15,017 bases of DNA from Planctomycetaceae bacterium (GCA_947440895.1 CANETO010000008.1:1-15017), one strand, 5' to 3'. Shown: positions 1 through 7,084, counted from the first letter of the stretch. Program-made: numbers and translations. Notes: generated by a model not told the origin, from the sequence alone.

Positions 1-534
1 ATGGTCGATAATTGCCGCCATGAAGGCGGGCAGGTCGGCCGGCTTGCGGCTGGACACAAAGTGGCGGTCGACCACGACCGGTGCGTCCTCCCAGATCGCG
101 CCAGCATTCATCAGGTCGTCCTTGATCCCCGGGCTTCCGGTCACCTGCACGCCGCGGTAGACGCCCGCCGAAATGGGAATCCAGCCGCCGTGGCAGATCG
201 CCGCCACCAGCTTGCCGTGGGCCGCGCACTCCCGCACCAGGTTGAGCACCTTCTCATCGCGGCGGAGTTTGTCGGGCATCCAGCCGCCGGGAAGCACGAT
301 CCCCCGGAAATCACTCGCTTCCATGTCACCGATCGCAGCATCGCTCGTACAGGGATAGCCATGTTTTCCGGCATAGGTGTGGCCCTGCCTCGCGCCCGCC
401 ACAGTCACATGGGCACCCGCCTCCTCGAGACGGAGTTTTGGATACCAAAGCTCCAAATCCTCGTAGTCTTCGCCAACGATCGCCAGAATGCGGACGCCTT
501 CGAGCGGCCGCTGAACAGTGCTGCGGAGGGTCAT
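1..534 (-). CDS. DJ-1/PfpI family protein (class I glutamine amidotransferase-like), 3' end cut by window edge
   Basis: Reading the minus strand from the ATG at 534-532 gives 178 open codons that run off the left edge. The fold signature is clear: an N-terminal strand (VRILAIVGEDYEDLELWYP, residues 14-32), a GIVLPGG turn at 78-84, and the nucleophile elbow AICHGGW at 112-118, with Cys114 followed by His115 as in PfpI/YhbO/DJ-1 proteins. Later come VTGSPGIKDDLMNAG (131-145) and a VVVDRHFVSSRKPADLP stretch typical of PfpI tails. Families of this kind act as intracellular chaperones, deglycases or peptidases; which one applies cannot be told here. The usual length is about 170-190 residues, so only a few residues should be missing. 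The start is supported by a GGGAG-type ribosome site 8-12 bases upstream on the minus strand. It is divergent from nrdJ. The long plus-strand frame across the same DNA is an antisense shadow. Confidence 0.88.
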   Translation of the reverse strand, partial: MTLRSTVQRPLEGVRILAIVGEDYEDLELWYPKLRLEEAGAHVTVAGARQGHTYAGKHGYPCTSDAAIGDMEASDFRGIVLPGGWMPDKLRRDEKVLNLVRECAAHGKLVAAICHGGWIPISAGVYRGVQVTGSPGIKDDLMNAGAIWEDAPVVVDRHFVSSRKPADLPAFMAAIIDH

Positions 535-673
535 GATCAGATCTCCCGTGGACAAGGGGCGGACGGGGCTGGAAGGCGGAACGCATCGCCAGCCGCCATT
601 CTGGTTTCGAGCGAATCGTGCCGCTGGTGTCTGGGGCCCATTGTCGCACGTCATCCAAGCCCGGGCGAGCCTT

Positions 674-700
674 CAAAAACCACCCCCACTGTGGGTGGTT
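674..700 (-). terminator. Hairpin with terminator-like T-run on the minus strand
   Basis: AACCACCC (678-685) pairs perfectly with GGGTGGTT (693-700) around a 7-base loop. Read on the minus strand, the stem is followed directly by more Ts (complement of the A-run 675-679), giving a five-T run. That is the form of a weak intrinsic terminator. No gene is known to its right on the minus strand, so it may instead stop stray antisense transcription or be an unrelated structured site in the leader of the PfpI gene. Confidence 0.35.
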
Positions 701-727
701 CTCGCTATCATGGCTCGGTCGCTCCCT

Positions 728-768
728 GGCCTCCGAAAAACCCTGTTTTCAAGGGCATTTCGGAGGCC
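728..768. other. Long nested inverted repeat (hairpin)
   Basis: GGCCTCCGAAA (728-738) and TTTCGGAGGCC (758-768) form a perfect 11-bp outer stem. Inside it CCCT (741-744) and AGGG (752-755) can form a second stem with loop GTTTTCA. No T-run follows on either strand, so it does not look like a standard terminator. It could be an operator, a leader RNA structure or a dispersed intergenic repeat; nothing in the window shows a second copy. Confidence 0.6.
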
Positions 769-781
769 CTGAAAAAGTCGC

Positions 782-809
782 TTGACGCATCAAACGCTCA
801 CGCTACATT
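782..809 (+). promoter_or_regulatory. Candidate sigma70-type promoter reading toward nrdJ
   Basis: TTGACG (782-787) and TACATT (804-809) are separated by 16 bp. These match the -35 consensus at five of six and the -10 consensus at four of six positions. If used, transcription would begin near 816 and give a leader of about 215 nt before the nrdJ ATG at 1032, long enough for a structured regulatory RNA. This is sequence similarity only, and planctomycete promoters are poorly characterised. Confidence 0.35.
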
Positions 810-961
810 CACGCCCCGGCCCACAGGAAGTGGTCACCACCGACTCTGCCACTACATCTTGCGATAGCATGCAGAAGGAGCTGCTTTCTCGACGTCGCGT
901 TTTCTGGGGCTTTTCCGTCCGCTGATCTGTTCAGGAAAGCCACGCCGTCAGCCGATACTGG

Positions 962-990
962 CTGGCACAACATCTATACGGAAGTATACT
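962..990 (+). promoter_or_regulatory. nrdJ: Candidate proximal nrdJ promoter overlapped by inverted repeat TATACGGAAGTATA
   Basis: CTGGCA (962-967) as -35 (four of six matches) and TATACT (985-990) as -10 (five of six) lie 17 bp apart, placing a start site near 997, about 35 nt before the ATG at 1032. The -10 is the right arm of a perfect inverted repeat, TATAC (975-979) / GTATA (984-988) with a GGAA spacer. A dimeric repressor bound there would cover the -10. It does not match the NrdR box arrangement, which is normally a pair of longer sites. The assignment is inferred from spacing and position. Confidence 0.45.
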
Positions 991-1031
991 CAAGAAACCT
1001 GACCCCTTTCCCTGCCAGGAGTGCCTTGCCA

Positions 1032-4000
1032 ATGGCCGTCTTCCATACCCCAGCCGCGCCCGCCAATTCCGCCTCCGCCACCGGACAGCTTCCGTCCGAT
1101 CAGTCTCGCGCCCACGCGGGCACGCGGCCGCTCACCACGGCTCGGGAGGGCATGACGCCCATGGAAATCCGCCCCACGTTCTGCCCCGCCGATGTGGACA
1201 GCCCGTTTGACACCACCGAATGGGAACTCCGCACGGCCGCCATCAAGGGAGATGATGGCAAAGTGCTCTTCGAGCAGCCGGCCTGTGAAATTCCCGCGGC
1301 CTGGAGCCAGCTGGCGACCAACGTGGTGGTGAGCAAGTATTTTTACGGCGAGATTCACACTCCCGAACGCGAGCACTCCGTCAAGCAACTCGTCCACCGG
1401 GTGGCCCGAACGATCGCCGACTGGGGCATCGCCGACGGCTACTTCAAGACGCCGCAGGACGGTGAAAACTTCTACCGCGATCTCTCCTGGCTCTGCATCC
1501 ACCAGCACGGCGCCTTCAATTCGCCCGTCTGGTTCAACGTCGGCCTCTTCCACCAGTACGGCGTGAAGGGGGCCCCGTGCAACTGGCGCTGGGATGAGTC
1601 GAAGCGTGACGTTGTCGTGCCTGACAATCCCTACGAGTATCCGCAGGGCAGCGCCTGCTTCATCCAGAGCGTCAAGGACAACATGGAAGACATCATGGAT
1701 CTCGCCCGGAGCGAGGCCATGCTGTTCAAGTTTGGCTCGGGCACCGGCACCGACCTGTCCACGCTCCGTAGCCAGCGGGAGAAGCTCGCTGGCGGCGGCA
1801 AGCCCTCGGGACCGCTCTCCTTCATGCGGGTCTACGACCAGGTCGCCGCGGTGGTGAAGAGCGGCGGAAAGACCCGTCGCGCCGCCAAGATGCAGTCCCT
1901 GAAGGTGACGCATCCCGACATCATGGAATTCATCGAGTGCAAGGCGAAGGAAGAAAACAAGGCCCGTGTGCTGATCGAGAAGGGCGGCTACGACTCCAAC
2001 TTCAACGGCGAGGCCTATAGCTCCATCCTCTTCCAGAACGCCAACCTCTCCGTGCGGCTCACCGATGACTTCATGGAGGCCGTCGATCGCGACGACACCT
2101 GGACCACCCGCTGGGTCACCGATCCTTCGAAGGCCGGCCCCAGTTGCAAAGCCCGCGAGATCACGAACCGGATGGCCGAGTGCGCCTGGCAGTGCGGTGA
2201 TCCCGGGGTGCAGTACGACACCACGATCAACCGCTGGCACACCTGCCCCAATTCGGGACGGATCAATGCCAGCAACCCCTGCTCGGAATACATGTTCCTC
2301 GACGACACGGCCTGCAATCTTGCGAGCATCAACCTGATGAAGTTCCGCAAGCCCGACGGCGTGTTTGAAGTCGAGCGGTTTGCCGCCGCCTGCCGGCTCT
2401 TCTTCATCGCCCAGGAGATTCTGGTCGACCATGCCAGCTATCCCACGGCGCGGATTGCCCGCAACAGCCACATGTTCCGGCCGCTGGGGCTGGGCTATTC
2501 GAATCTCGGCAGCCTGCTGATGGCCGACGGTCTCGCCTACGATAGCGACGCCGGCCGCGGACTCTGCGGAGCGATCACGGCGATCCTGCACGGTGCGGCC
2601 AACCGTACCAGTGCGGAGCTGGCCGCTGCGGTTGGGCCATTCGATGGCTTTGCCGCCAACCGCGAGCCGATGCTGAACGTCATGCGAATGCACCGCTCAG
2701 CCGTCGACAGAATCGACTCCTCCTGCCCCGCGTACCTTCGCGAAGCAGCCAGAAAGGTCTGGGATGAGGTGCTGGCCAATGGGCAGAGCCACGGCTACCG
2801 CAACGCCCAGGCCACAGTGCTAGCTCCGACAGGCACGATCTCGTTTCTGATGGACTGCGACACGACAGGGGTTGAGCCCGACATCGCGCTGGTGAAATAC
2901 AAGCAACTGGCCGGTGGTGGCATGCTCAAGATTGTCAATCAGACGGTGCCACTGGCCCTGCGGACGCTGGGCTACGAGGGCCCGGCCATCGAAGGAATCC
3001 TGGCCTTCGTCGACAAGAACGACACGGTCGAAGGGGCGCCCGGGCTCAAGGACCAGCACCTGTCCGTCTTTGACTGTGCGTTTAAGCCCCGGCTCGGCGT
3101 TCGCAGCATCGCCTGGGAGGCACATATCAAGATGATGGCGGCCGCCCAGCCGTTCATCTCGGGGGCGATTTCCAAGACGGTCAACATGCCCCGCGAAACA
3201 ACGCCGGCCGACATCGCCGGCGTGTACATGGAAGGATGGCGGTTGGGGCTGAAGGCCCTGGCGATCTACCGTGACGGCTCGAAGGAGAGCCAGCCTCTCA
3301 ACACGGCCACCGAGGCCGACAAGACCGCCGACAAGACGTCGGCAAAGGCGACTGCATCGCCCCGCCGTGAGCGGCTCCCCGACACCCGTCGGAGCGTCAC
3401 CCACAAGTTCAACGTGGGTGGCCACGAGGGCTATATCACGGTCGGCCTCTACGATGACGGCAGGCCGGGCGAACTCTTCATCACGATGGCCAAGGAAGGC
3501 AGCACGATCGGCGGCCTGATGGACGCCTTCGGGACGTCGGTATCGATGAGCCTGCAGTATGGCGTGCCACTGGAGGTGTATGTGAAGAAGTTTTCACATA
3601 CCCGCTTCGAGCCGTGGGGCTACACCAAGAACCCGGACATCCCGGTGGCCAAGAGCCTCGTCGACTATCTCTTCCGCTGGATGGGCACGGAATTCATCGC
3701 CGGCTACCGTGAAGCCAACCGGCCTGGTGGCAGCCATGGGGCCGGCGGCGGCGAGGAAACCGGCTCGGGCGACGATACCGAAACAGAGCGCAAGCCCGCC
3801 GCCATGACGGCGCGCGGGCTGGCCGATGGCCAAGGAAAGGCCCGCACCAACGGCGAGGCGACTGCAAGCCGGGGCAAGCATCCGGCCGGCACCAACGGTC
3901 ACACTGCGGCAACCGCCGTGAAGCCTGCCGTGGCCACGGACCGGAATGCGGCGCTGCTTGAACGGGCCGGCCTCAAGATGGCGGTCGACCCGGCCGCCAG

Positions 4001-4136
4001 CCCGGCCGACCGGCAGAGCCAGTTTGCCAAGTTCCAGATCGATGCCCCGGCCTGCGACAACTGCGGCTCGATCACGGTCCGGAACGGCAACTGCTACCTC
4101 TGCCACAACTGCGGAAACAGCATGGGGTGTTCTTGA
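1032..4136 (+). CDS. nrdJ: Vitamin B12 (adenosylcobalamin)-dependent class II ribonucleoside-diphosphate reductase
   Basis: Reduces ribonucleotides to deoxyribonucleotides in the cytoplasm using an adenosylcobalamin-generated thiyl radical. From ATG 1032 it is 1034 aa. Active-site residues are visible: redox Cys209 (QGSACFIQS), the finger-loop motif NPCSE with Asn415, radical Cys417 and Glu419, and redox Cys428 (DTACNLASINL). The 11-residue gap between the last two cysteines is that of class II enzymes. ATVLAPTGTISFLMDCDTTG follows at about 595-614. Residues about 786-866 form a TSCPD domain. A long Gly/Thr/Ala-rich, probably disordered linker (about 890-985) leads to a C-terminal zinc ribbon with Cys1008, 1011, 1021, 1024, 1027 and 1033, the expected reducing tail. 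Start choice: AGGAG at 1017-1021 suits ATG 1032 (TTG 1026 is also open); GGGAGGG at 1144-1150 before ATG 1161 offers a 991-aa form nearer the usual N-terminus. Confidence 0.97.
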   Translation: MAVFHTPAAPANSASATGQLPSDQSRAHAGTRPLTTAREGMTPMEIRPTFCPADVDSPFDTTEWELRTAAIKGDDGKVLFEQPACEIPAAWSQLATNVVVSKYFYGEIHTPEREHSVKQLVHRVARTIADWGIADGYFKTPQDGENFYRDLSWLCIHQHGAFNSPVWFNVGLFHQYGVKGAPCNWRWDESKRDVVVPDNPYEYPQGSACFIQSVKDNMEDIMDLARSEAMLFKFGSGTGTDLSTLRSQREKLAGGGKPSGPLSFMRVYDQVAAVVKSGGKTRRAAKMQSLKVTHPDIMEFIECKAKEENKARVLIEKGGYDSNFNGEAYSSILFQNANLSVRLTDDFMEAVDRDDTWTTRWVTDPSKAGPSCKAREITNRMAECAWQCGDPGVQYDTTINRWHTCPNSGRINASNPCSEYMFLDDTACNLASINLMKFRKPDGVFEVERFAAACRLFFIAQEILVDHASYPTARIARNSHMFRPLGLGYSNLGSLLMADGLAYDSDAGRGLCGAITAILHGAANRTSAELAAAVGPFDGFAANREPMLNVMRMHRSAVDRIDSSCPAYLREAARKVWDEVLANGQSHGYRNAQATVLAPTGTISFLMDCDTTGVEPDIALVKYKQLAGGGMLKIVNQTVPLALRTLGYEGPAIEGILAFVDKNDTVEGAPGLKDQHLSVFDCAFKPRLGVRSIAWEAHIKMMAAAQPFISGAISKTVNMPRETTPADIAGVYMEGWRLGLKALAIYRDGSKESQPLNTATEADKTADKTSAKATASPRRERLPDTRRSVTHKFNVGGHEGYITVGLYDDGRPGELFITMAKEGSTIGGLMDAFGTSVSMSLQYGVPLEVYVKKFSHTRFEPWGYTKNPDIPVAKSLVDYLFRWMGTEFIAGYREANRPGGSHGAGGGEETGSGDDTETERKPAAMTARGLADGQGKARTNGEATASRGKHPAGTNGHTAATAVKPAVATDRNAALLERAGLKMAVDPAASPADRQSQFAKFQIDAPACDNCGSITVRNGNCYLCHNCGNSMGCS

Positions 4137-4629
4137 GTGGACTGATCGTGAAGGTTTGACTTCGCTGTCGGAAAGGACGGTGGTAACGGCTGGATGGCGG
4201 TGCGGAAATTCGTCTGGAGGCTGGAGGCGCTTTCAGACGAAAGAAAGGGCACTGACATTCGACCTGTTTCCGCGTCCCGTCGGAGGAGCCAAACCCAACG
4301 CGTTGGTCCGGATCCTTGAAAAGCACTCACTCGGAGCATTCGTGCTGCCGGAGTGGGGCCCGATCCGCATCAGTTTCGCATGTACCTACCCCGTTCGCAG
4401 GCGGACAACAGGTTCGATATTCCGGAAGGCCGTGGCAGAGACATCTGCCGCGGCCTTCCGCTTTTTGCCGCTGATTTTGGCTCTTTCGAGGCCCCCGAAA
4501 ACGTGCCGGCATTCGTTTGCCCGGCCTCCAACCCGCTAGTAGCATACCTCTTCCGGATGGGAGCCTTGGCGGCTACCCGCCCGGACACCTGCGTGTTGGA
4601 TTTCTTCCTTGTCTGTTGTGAGGTGATGC
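4137..4629. other. Non-coding stretch after nrdJ; 3' untranslated region and upstream region of the next gene
   Basis: No supported gene. A 41-codon frame at 4194-4319 (plus) lacks a clear ribosome site and family character. A perfect 12-bp palindrome CCAACGCGTTGG sits at 4295-4306. The strong terminator at 4423-4466 lies 286 nt after the nrdJ stop, far for a simple transcript end, so 4137-4422 may hold a long 3' UTR, a small RNA or a decayed gene. From 4467 to 4629 only the upstream region of the SHD1 gene is seen, ending in a GAGGTG ribosome site at 4620-4625. Confidence 0.6.
4423..4466 (+). terminator. Strong rho-independent terminator
   Basis: CGGAAGGCCG-T-GGCAG (4423-4438) pairs with CTGCC-G-CGGCCTTCCG (4445-4460): 16 pairs with one T-G wobble and a six-base AGACAT loop. 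It is followed by C and then five Ts (4462-4466). The T-run lies on the plus side, so it should end transcripts coming from nrdJ or from an unrecognised RNA just upstream. Confidence 0.88.
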
Positions 4630-5685
4630 GTGCGACGGTGGATCCGCTCCCTGGTCGTGGCCCTGCTGTGTCTGACCCTGTGTGTTGATACGGCCAAGGC
4701 ATGCTGGTGGCTCAGGCACCGCACGTTCACCCGTTCTGGCGCACCAGCCGTCCGATACCGACCGCTCGACGCCACGGTGTGCTGCGTGCCAGCGTCAGAC
4801 ACGGCCGACGTTCTGGTCGACGACGTTCTGGTCGACGATGTTGTGATCGACCATGACGACAGCACCATGCCCGTGACGGAGATTGTCGAATCGGAGGTCG
4901 TGCTATCGACCGGCATCGACGCCCTGCCGATCGAGGAGCAGGTCGAGGTATCTGCCGAGGCAACCGTCGTCGCCGATGACACTGACACGACGCAGGCTCT
5001 CGAGAACCCGGTAGCCTCTCAAGACACCGTGGTCGTTCACGGTCCGACCATTGTGGTCGACGCCGCACCAGCGGCCCCCTCGGCGGCCAAAGCACCCGCC
5101 TCGGTCGTGACCGCCCCTGCCGGCGACGCCCCGCTGCCAACAACTGCCCAGCCGATGCCGGTGCCGCCGGCGACTCCCGCTGTGCTGCCCAATCCCGTGG
5201 CCGCGCAGGAACCACTCCCAGATCTTCAACCGGCCACGACGCCAACGGCCTTGGAACCGAATCTGTTTGATCGCTATGACGACGAAGCGGGCTCCGCGGA
5301 CGACGAACCGCCGCTGCCTGAGGGAGAACCCCTCGATCCGCAGTCCGACGACGCGACCTCGGAAGAGACTCCCGCAGGAGAAGAGCCAGCGCCGGAGGAA
5401 CCGGCCACGGAAACGGCCACCGAAACGGCCCCAGAGGCGGCGTTCTTCGTGCCAGACGAGCCGATGCGGCGCTGGACCAACGCAGCCGGCACTCACCAGG
5501 CGCAGGGCTGGCTCGTCGAACTGCATGCCGATCGGGTCAGGATTCTGAAAGTCAACGGCCGCCACACGACCATGGCGCGGGAGTCGCTCTCAGCGGATGA
5601 CCGAGCCTATGTCTCAGCCATCGGCGGCCGGCTGGCAGCCGCTCAGCAGGAGACCGCCGCCCCGACCGCCACGGCCGGCCTGTAA
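4630..5685 (+). CDS. Secreted protein with C-terminal SHD1-like domain
   Basis: 351 aa with a GTG start at 4630. In frame, a stop at 4624-4626 lies just upstream, so this is the earliest start, and GAGGTG at 4620-4625 is a fitting ribosome site. Residues 1-24 form a signal peptide (RR, then LVVALLCLTLC, then TAKA before CWW), so the protein is exported; a lipoprotein or simple secreted form cannot be told apart with certainty. Residues 60-275 are low in complexity: DVLVD repeats at 60-74, then Ala/Pro-rich and Glu/Asp-rich runs ending in repeated TETA units, probably a disordered spacer. Residues about 279-331 (RRWTNAAGTHQAQGWLVE, then DRVRILKVNGR and LSADDRAYV) match the SHD1 (Sla1 homology domain 1) pattern W-T-x-G plus K/N-G plus LS-xxD, a domain common in planctomycete secreted proteins. 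The function is unknown. It is convergent with pgk. Confidence 0.85.
   Translation: MRRWIRSLVVALLCLTLCVDTAKACWWLRHRTFTRSGAPAVRYRPLDATVCCVPASDTADVLVDDVLVDDVVIDHDDSTMPVTEIVESEVVLSTGIDALPIEEQVEVSAEATVVADDTDTTQALENPVASQDTVVVHGPTIVVDAAPAAPSAAKAPASVVTAPAGDAPLPTTAQPMPVPPATPAVLPNPVAAQEPLPDLQPATTPTALEPNLFDRYDDEAGSADDEPPLPEGEPLDPQSDDATSEETPAGEEPAPEEPATETATETAPEAAFFVPDEPMRRWTNAAGTHQAQGWLVELHADRVRILKVNGRHTTMARESLSADDRAYVSAIGGRLAAAQQETAAPTATAGL
4807..4851 (+). repeat. Three tandem 15-bp units inside the SHD1-protein gene
   Basis: GACGTTCTGGTCGAC occurs twice exactly (4807-4821 and 4822-4836), followed by a diverged copy, GATGTTGTGATCGAC (4837-4851). They encode DVLVD-DVLVD-DVVID. Being in frame, copy-number change would lengthen or shorten the acidic/hydrophobic spacer without breaking the gene. 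Confidence 0.9.
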
Positions 5686-5722
5686 CTGACTGGCATCACG
5701 GTTCCAACCGGCTGCTGAGCGG

Positions 5723-6925
5723 TTACTCGTCGAGCACCGCCACTGTCTCAAAGGCCTTGCCTTCGAGCATTTCGAGCGAAGCACCGCCACCGGTCGAAAC
5801 ATGGCTGACCCGGTCGGCATATCCCAGCTGCTCGACGGCCGCCGCCGAGTCGCCGCCGCCGATGATCGTGATCGCCCCCTTGGCAGTCGCCGCCGCCACG
5901 GCGTCGGCAACGGCCTTCGTGCCCGCGTCGAAGGGGGGCATCTCAAACACCCCCATCGGGCCGTTCCATACGATGGTGCCCGCCGAGCGGACAATCTCGG
6001 CATACTGCTTCGCCGTCTCCGGCCCGATGTCGAGGCCCTCGAAGCCGTCGGGAATGGCGCCCGCCTTCACGACCTGCTTGTTGGCGCCTGCGGAAAAATC
6101 GTCGGCACAGTGCGTGTCGACCGGCAGCACGAGTTTCCCCGCTGCCTTGGCGAGCAATTCCTTCGCCAGCTCGAGCTTGTCTTTCTCGACCAACGAGGTG
6201 CCGGTCTTGCCACCCTGCGCCAACGAGAACGTGTAGGCCATCGCACCGCCGATCAGCACGTGGTCGCAGACCGACAGGAGATTCGTGATCACGGCGATCT
6301 TGTCCGATACCTTCTTGCCACCCAGAATCGCCACGAAGGGCCGCTTCGGCTGGGCAATCGCGTCGGCGAGGTACTGGATCTCCTTTTCGACGAGGAATCC
6401 CACCACGGCCGGCTTGCCGAGGGCCTTCATCGCCACGGGCACCGCATACATGCTGGCCTCGGTGCGGTGGCAGGTGCCAAAGGCGTCGTTGACATACGCA
6501 TCGGCAAGGGAGGCGAGTCCGGCGACGTAGGCCGTGTCGTCTCCCTTCTTCTCCCCCTTATTGAACCGCACGTTCTCGAGCACCAGCACGCCACCAGCCG
6601 GCAGGGCCTTGGCCTTGGTGTGCGAGTCGGGCCCTCCGGTATCGCCGGCGAGCGCCACTGGAACCCCGAGCAGTTCGCCCAGCCGTGCCGCCACCGGCGC
6701 CAGGGAAAACGCTTGCTCAAACCCCTGGCCCGCCGGCCGGCCCAGGTGCGACATGAGGATCGCCCGGCCACCGCGGTCGATGATCGACCTGATCGTGGGC
6801 AGGGCCATGCGAATCCGTCGGTCGTCAGTGATCGCCCCGGCATCATCCTGCGGGACGTTGAAGTCGACGCGAACGAGAACGGTTTTGCCCTGGGGATCGA
6901 TGCTGGCGACGGATTTCTTGGCCAT
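5723..6925 (-). CDS. pgk: Phosphoglycerate kinase
   Basis: 400 aa, the normal length for the enzyme that transfers the phosphate of 1,3-bisphosphoglycerate to ADP in glycolysis (reverse in gluconeogenesis), in the cytoplasm. Visible family motifs in order: LVRVDFNVP near the N-terminus (substrate loop), ILMSHLGRP, LENVRFNKGEKKGD, VNDAFGTCHRTEAS, VAILGGKKVSDK, the GGAMAYTF strand, TIVWNGPMGVFE, and the nucleotide-binding end IGGGDSAAAVEQLG ... VSTGGGASLE. The HR-T-E-AS form replaces the common HRAHAS but keeps His-Arg. The start ATG at 6925-6923 is preceded on the minus strand by GCAGGAG with a 7-base gap; a much longer upstream open frame has no homology and is discarded. It stands alone, convergent with the SHD1 gene (37 bp apart) and divergent from the next secreted-protein gene. 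Confidence 0.98.
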   Translation of the reverse strand: MAKKSVASIDPQGKTVLVRVDFNVPQDDAGAITDDRRIRMALPTIRSIIDRGGRAILMSHLGRPAGQGFEQAFSLAPVAARLGELLGVPVALAGDTGGPDSHTKAKALPAGGVLVLENVRFNKGEKKGDDTAYVAGLASLADAYVNDAFGTCHRTEASMYAVPVAMKALGKPAVVGFLVEKEIQYLADAIAQPKRPFVAILGGKKVSDKIAVITNLLSVCDHVLIGGAMAYTFSLAQGGKTGTSLVEKDKLELAKELLAKAAGKLVLPVDTHCADDFSAGANKQVVKAGAIPDGFEGLDIGPETAKQYAEIVRSAGTIVWNGPMGVFEMPPFDAGTKAVADAVAAATAKGAITIIGGGDSAAAVEQLGYADRVSHVSTGGGASLEMLEGKAFETVAVLDE

Positions 6926-7084
6926 GGATAGCTCCTGCGAGATGTCAGACGAACGGCAACGGGGCCGTATTCGACAACAGCCAAGGCCGAACCGCAACCC
7001 AGGCGGGTCACTGGCCAGCCATGTCCCCACGGCCGGCCCGGAACGGCTGGCATTTCCAATGGCCTCGAGCGATAGTTGATCTCC
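6926..7084. promoter_or_regulatory. Divergent intergenic region between pgk and the secreted-protein gene
   Basis: Both flanking genes start outward from this 159-bp stretch, so it must hold both promoters, though no strong -35/-10 pair is evident. The pgk ribosome site GCAGGAG lies at its left end. An inverted repeat, GCCAGCC (7014-7020) / GGCTGGC (7045-7051), encloses the palindrome GGCCGGCC (7031-7038); whether it is functional is unknown in such GC-rich DNA. Confidence 0.45.

Larger units (their letters stand above)
535..961. other. Non-coding intergenic stretch between divergent PfpI and nrdJ genes
   Basis: No convincing gene is seen on either strand. Frames that cross it have no domain character and merely continue from antisense of the PfpI gene. 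It holds two hairpins (674-700 and 728-768), a sigma70-like promoter candidate (782-809), and a short perfect inverted repeat GTGGTCACCAC at 830-840. Both flanking genes start here in opposite directions, so control elements for both are expected. Confidence 0.7.

Noticed and set aside
1..867. Plus-strand open frame of 288 codons at the left edge
   Set aside because: It is antisense to the clear PfpI gene, has no domain character, and continues into hairpin-bearing non-coding DNA; third-position GC bias explains its openness.
964..980. TGGCAC suggesting a sigma54 promoter before nrdJ
   Set aside because: The -12 GC element at the required spacing is missing; a sigma70-type reading fits the same DNA better.
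990..2693. 567-codon minus-strand open frame antisense to nrdJ
   Set aside because: Composition is rich in His/Gly/Val/Arg as expected for the complement of a GC-rich gene; nrdJ has all catalytic motifs on the other strand. The same reason applies to 2820-3425 and 3594-4106 (minus).
4194..4319. 41-codon plus-strand frame (starts MAVRKFVWRLEAL) after nrdJ
   Set aside because: No ribosome site or family similarity could be seen and its Arg-rich end looks random; conservation data would be needed to revive it.
4411..4420. T-loop-like GGTTCGAT, suggesting a tRNA or tmRNA end
   Set aside because: The flanking bases do not pair into a T-arm and no acceptor or anticodon stem is found.
5706..5724. 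AACCG/CGGTT hairpin between the SHD1 gene and pgk as a bidirectional terminator
   Set aside because: Only five base pairs, a nine-base loop and no T-run; it overlaps the pgk stop and is within chance.
5801..6931. 376-codon plus-strand open frame antisense to pgk
   Set aside because: pgk is unambiguous on the minus strand; the frame shows no family motif.
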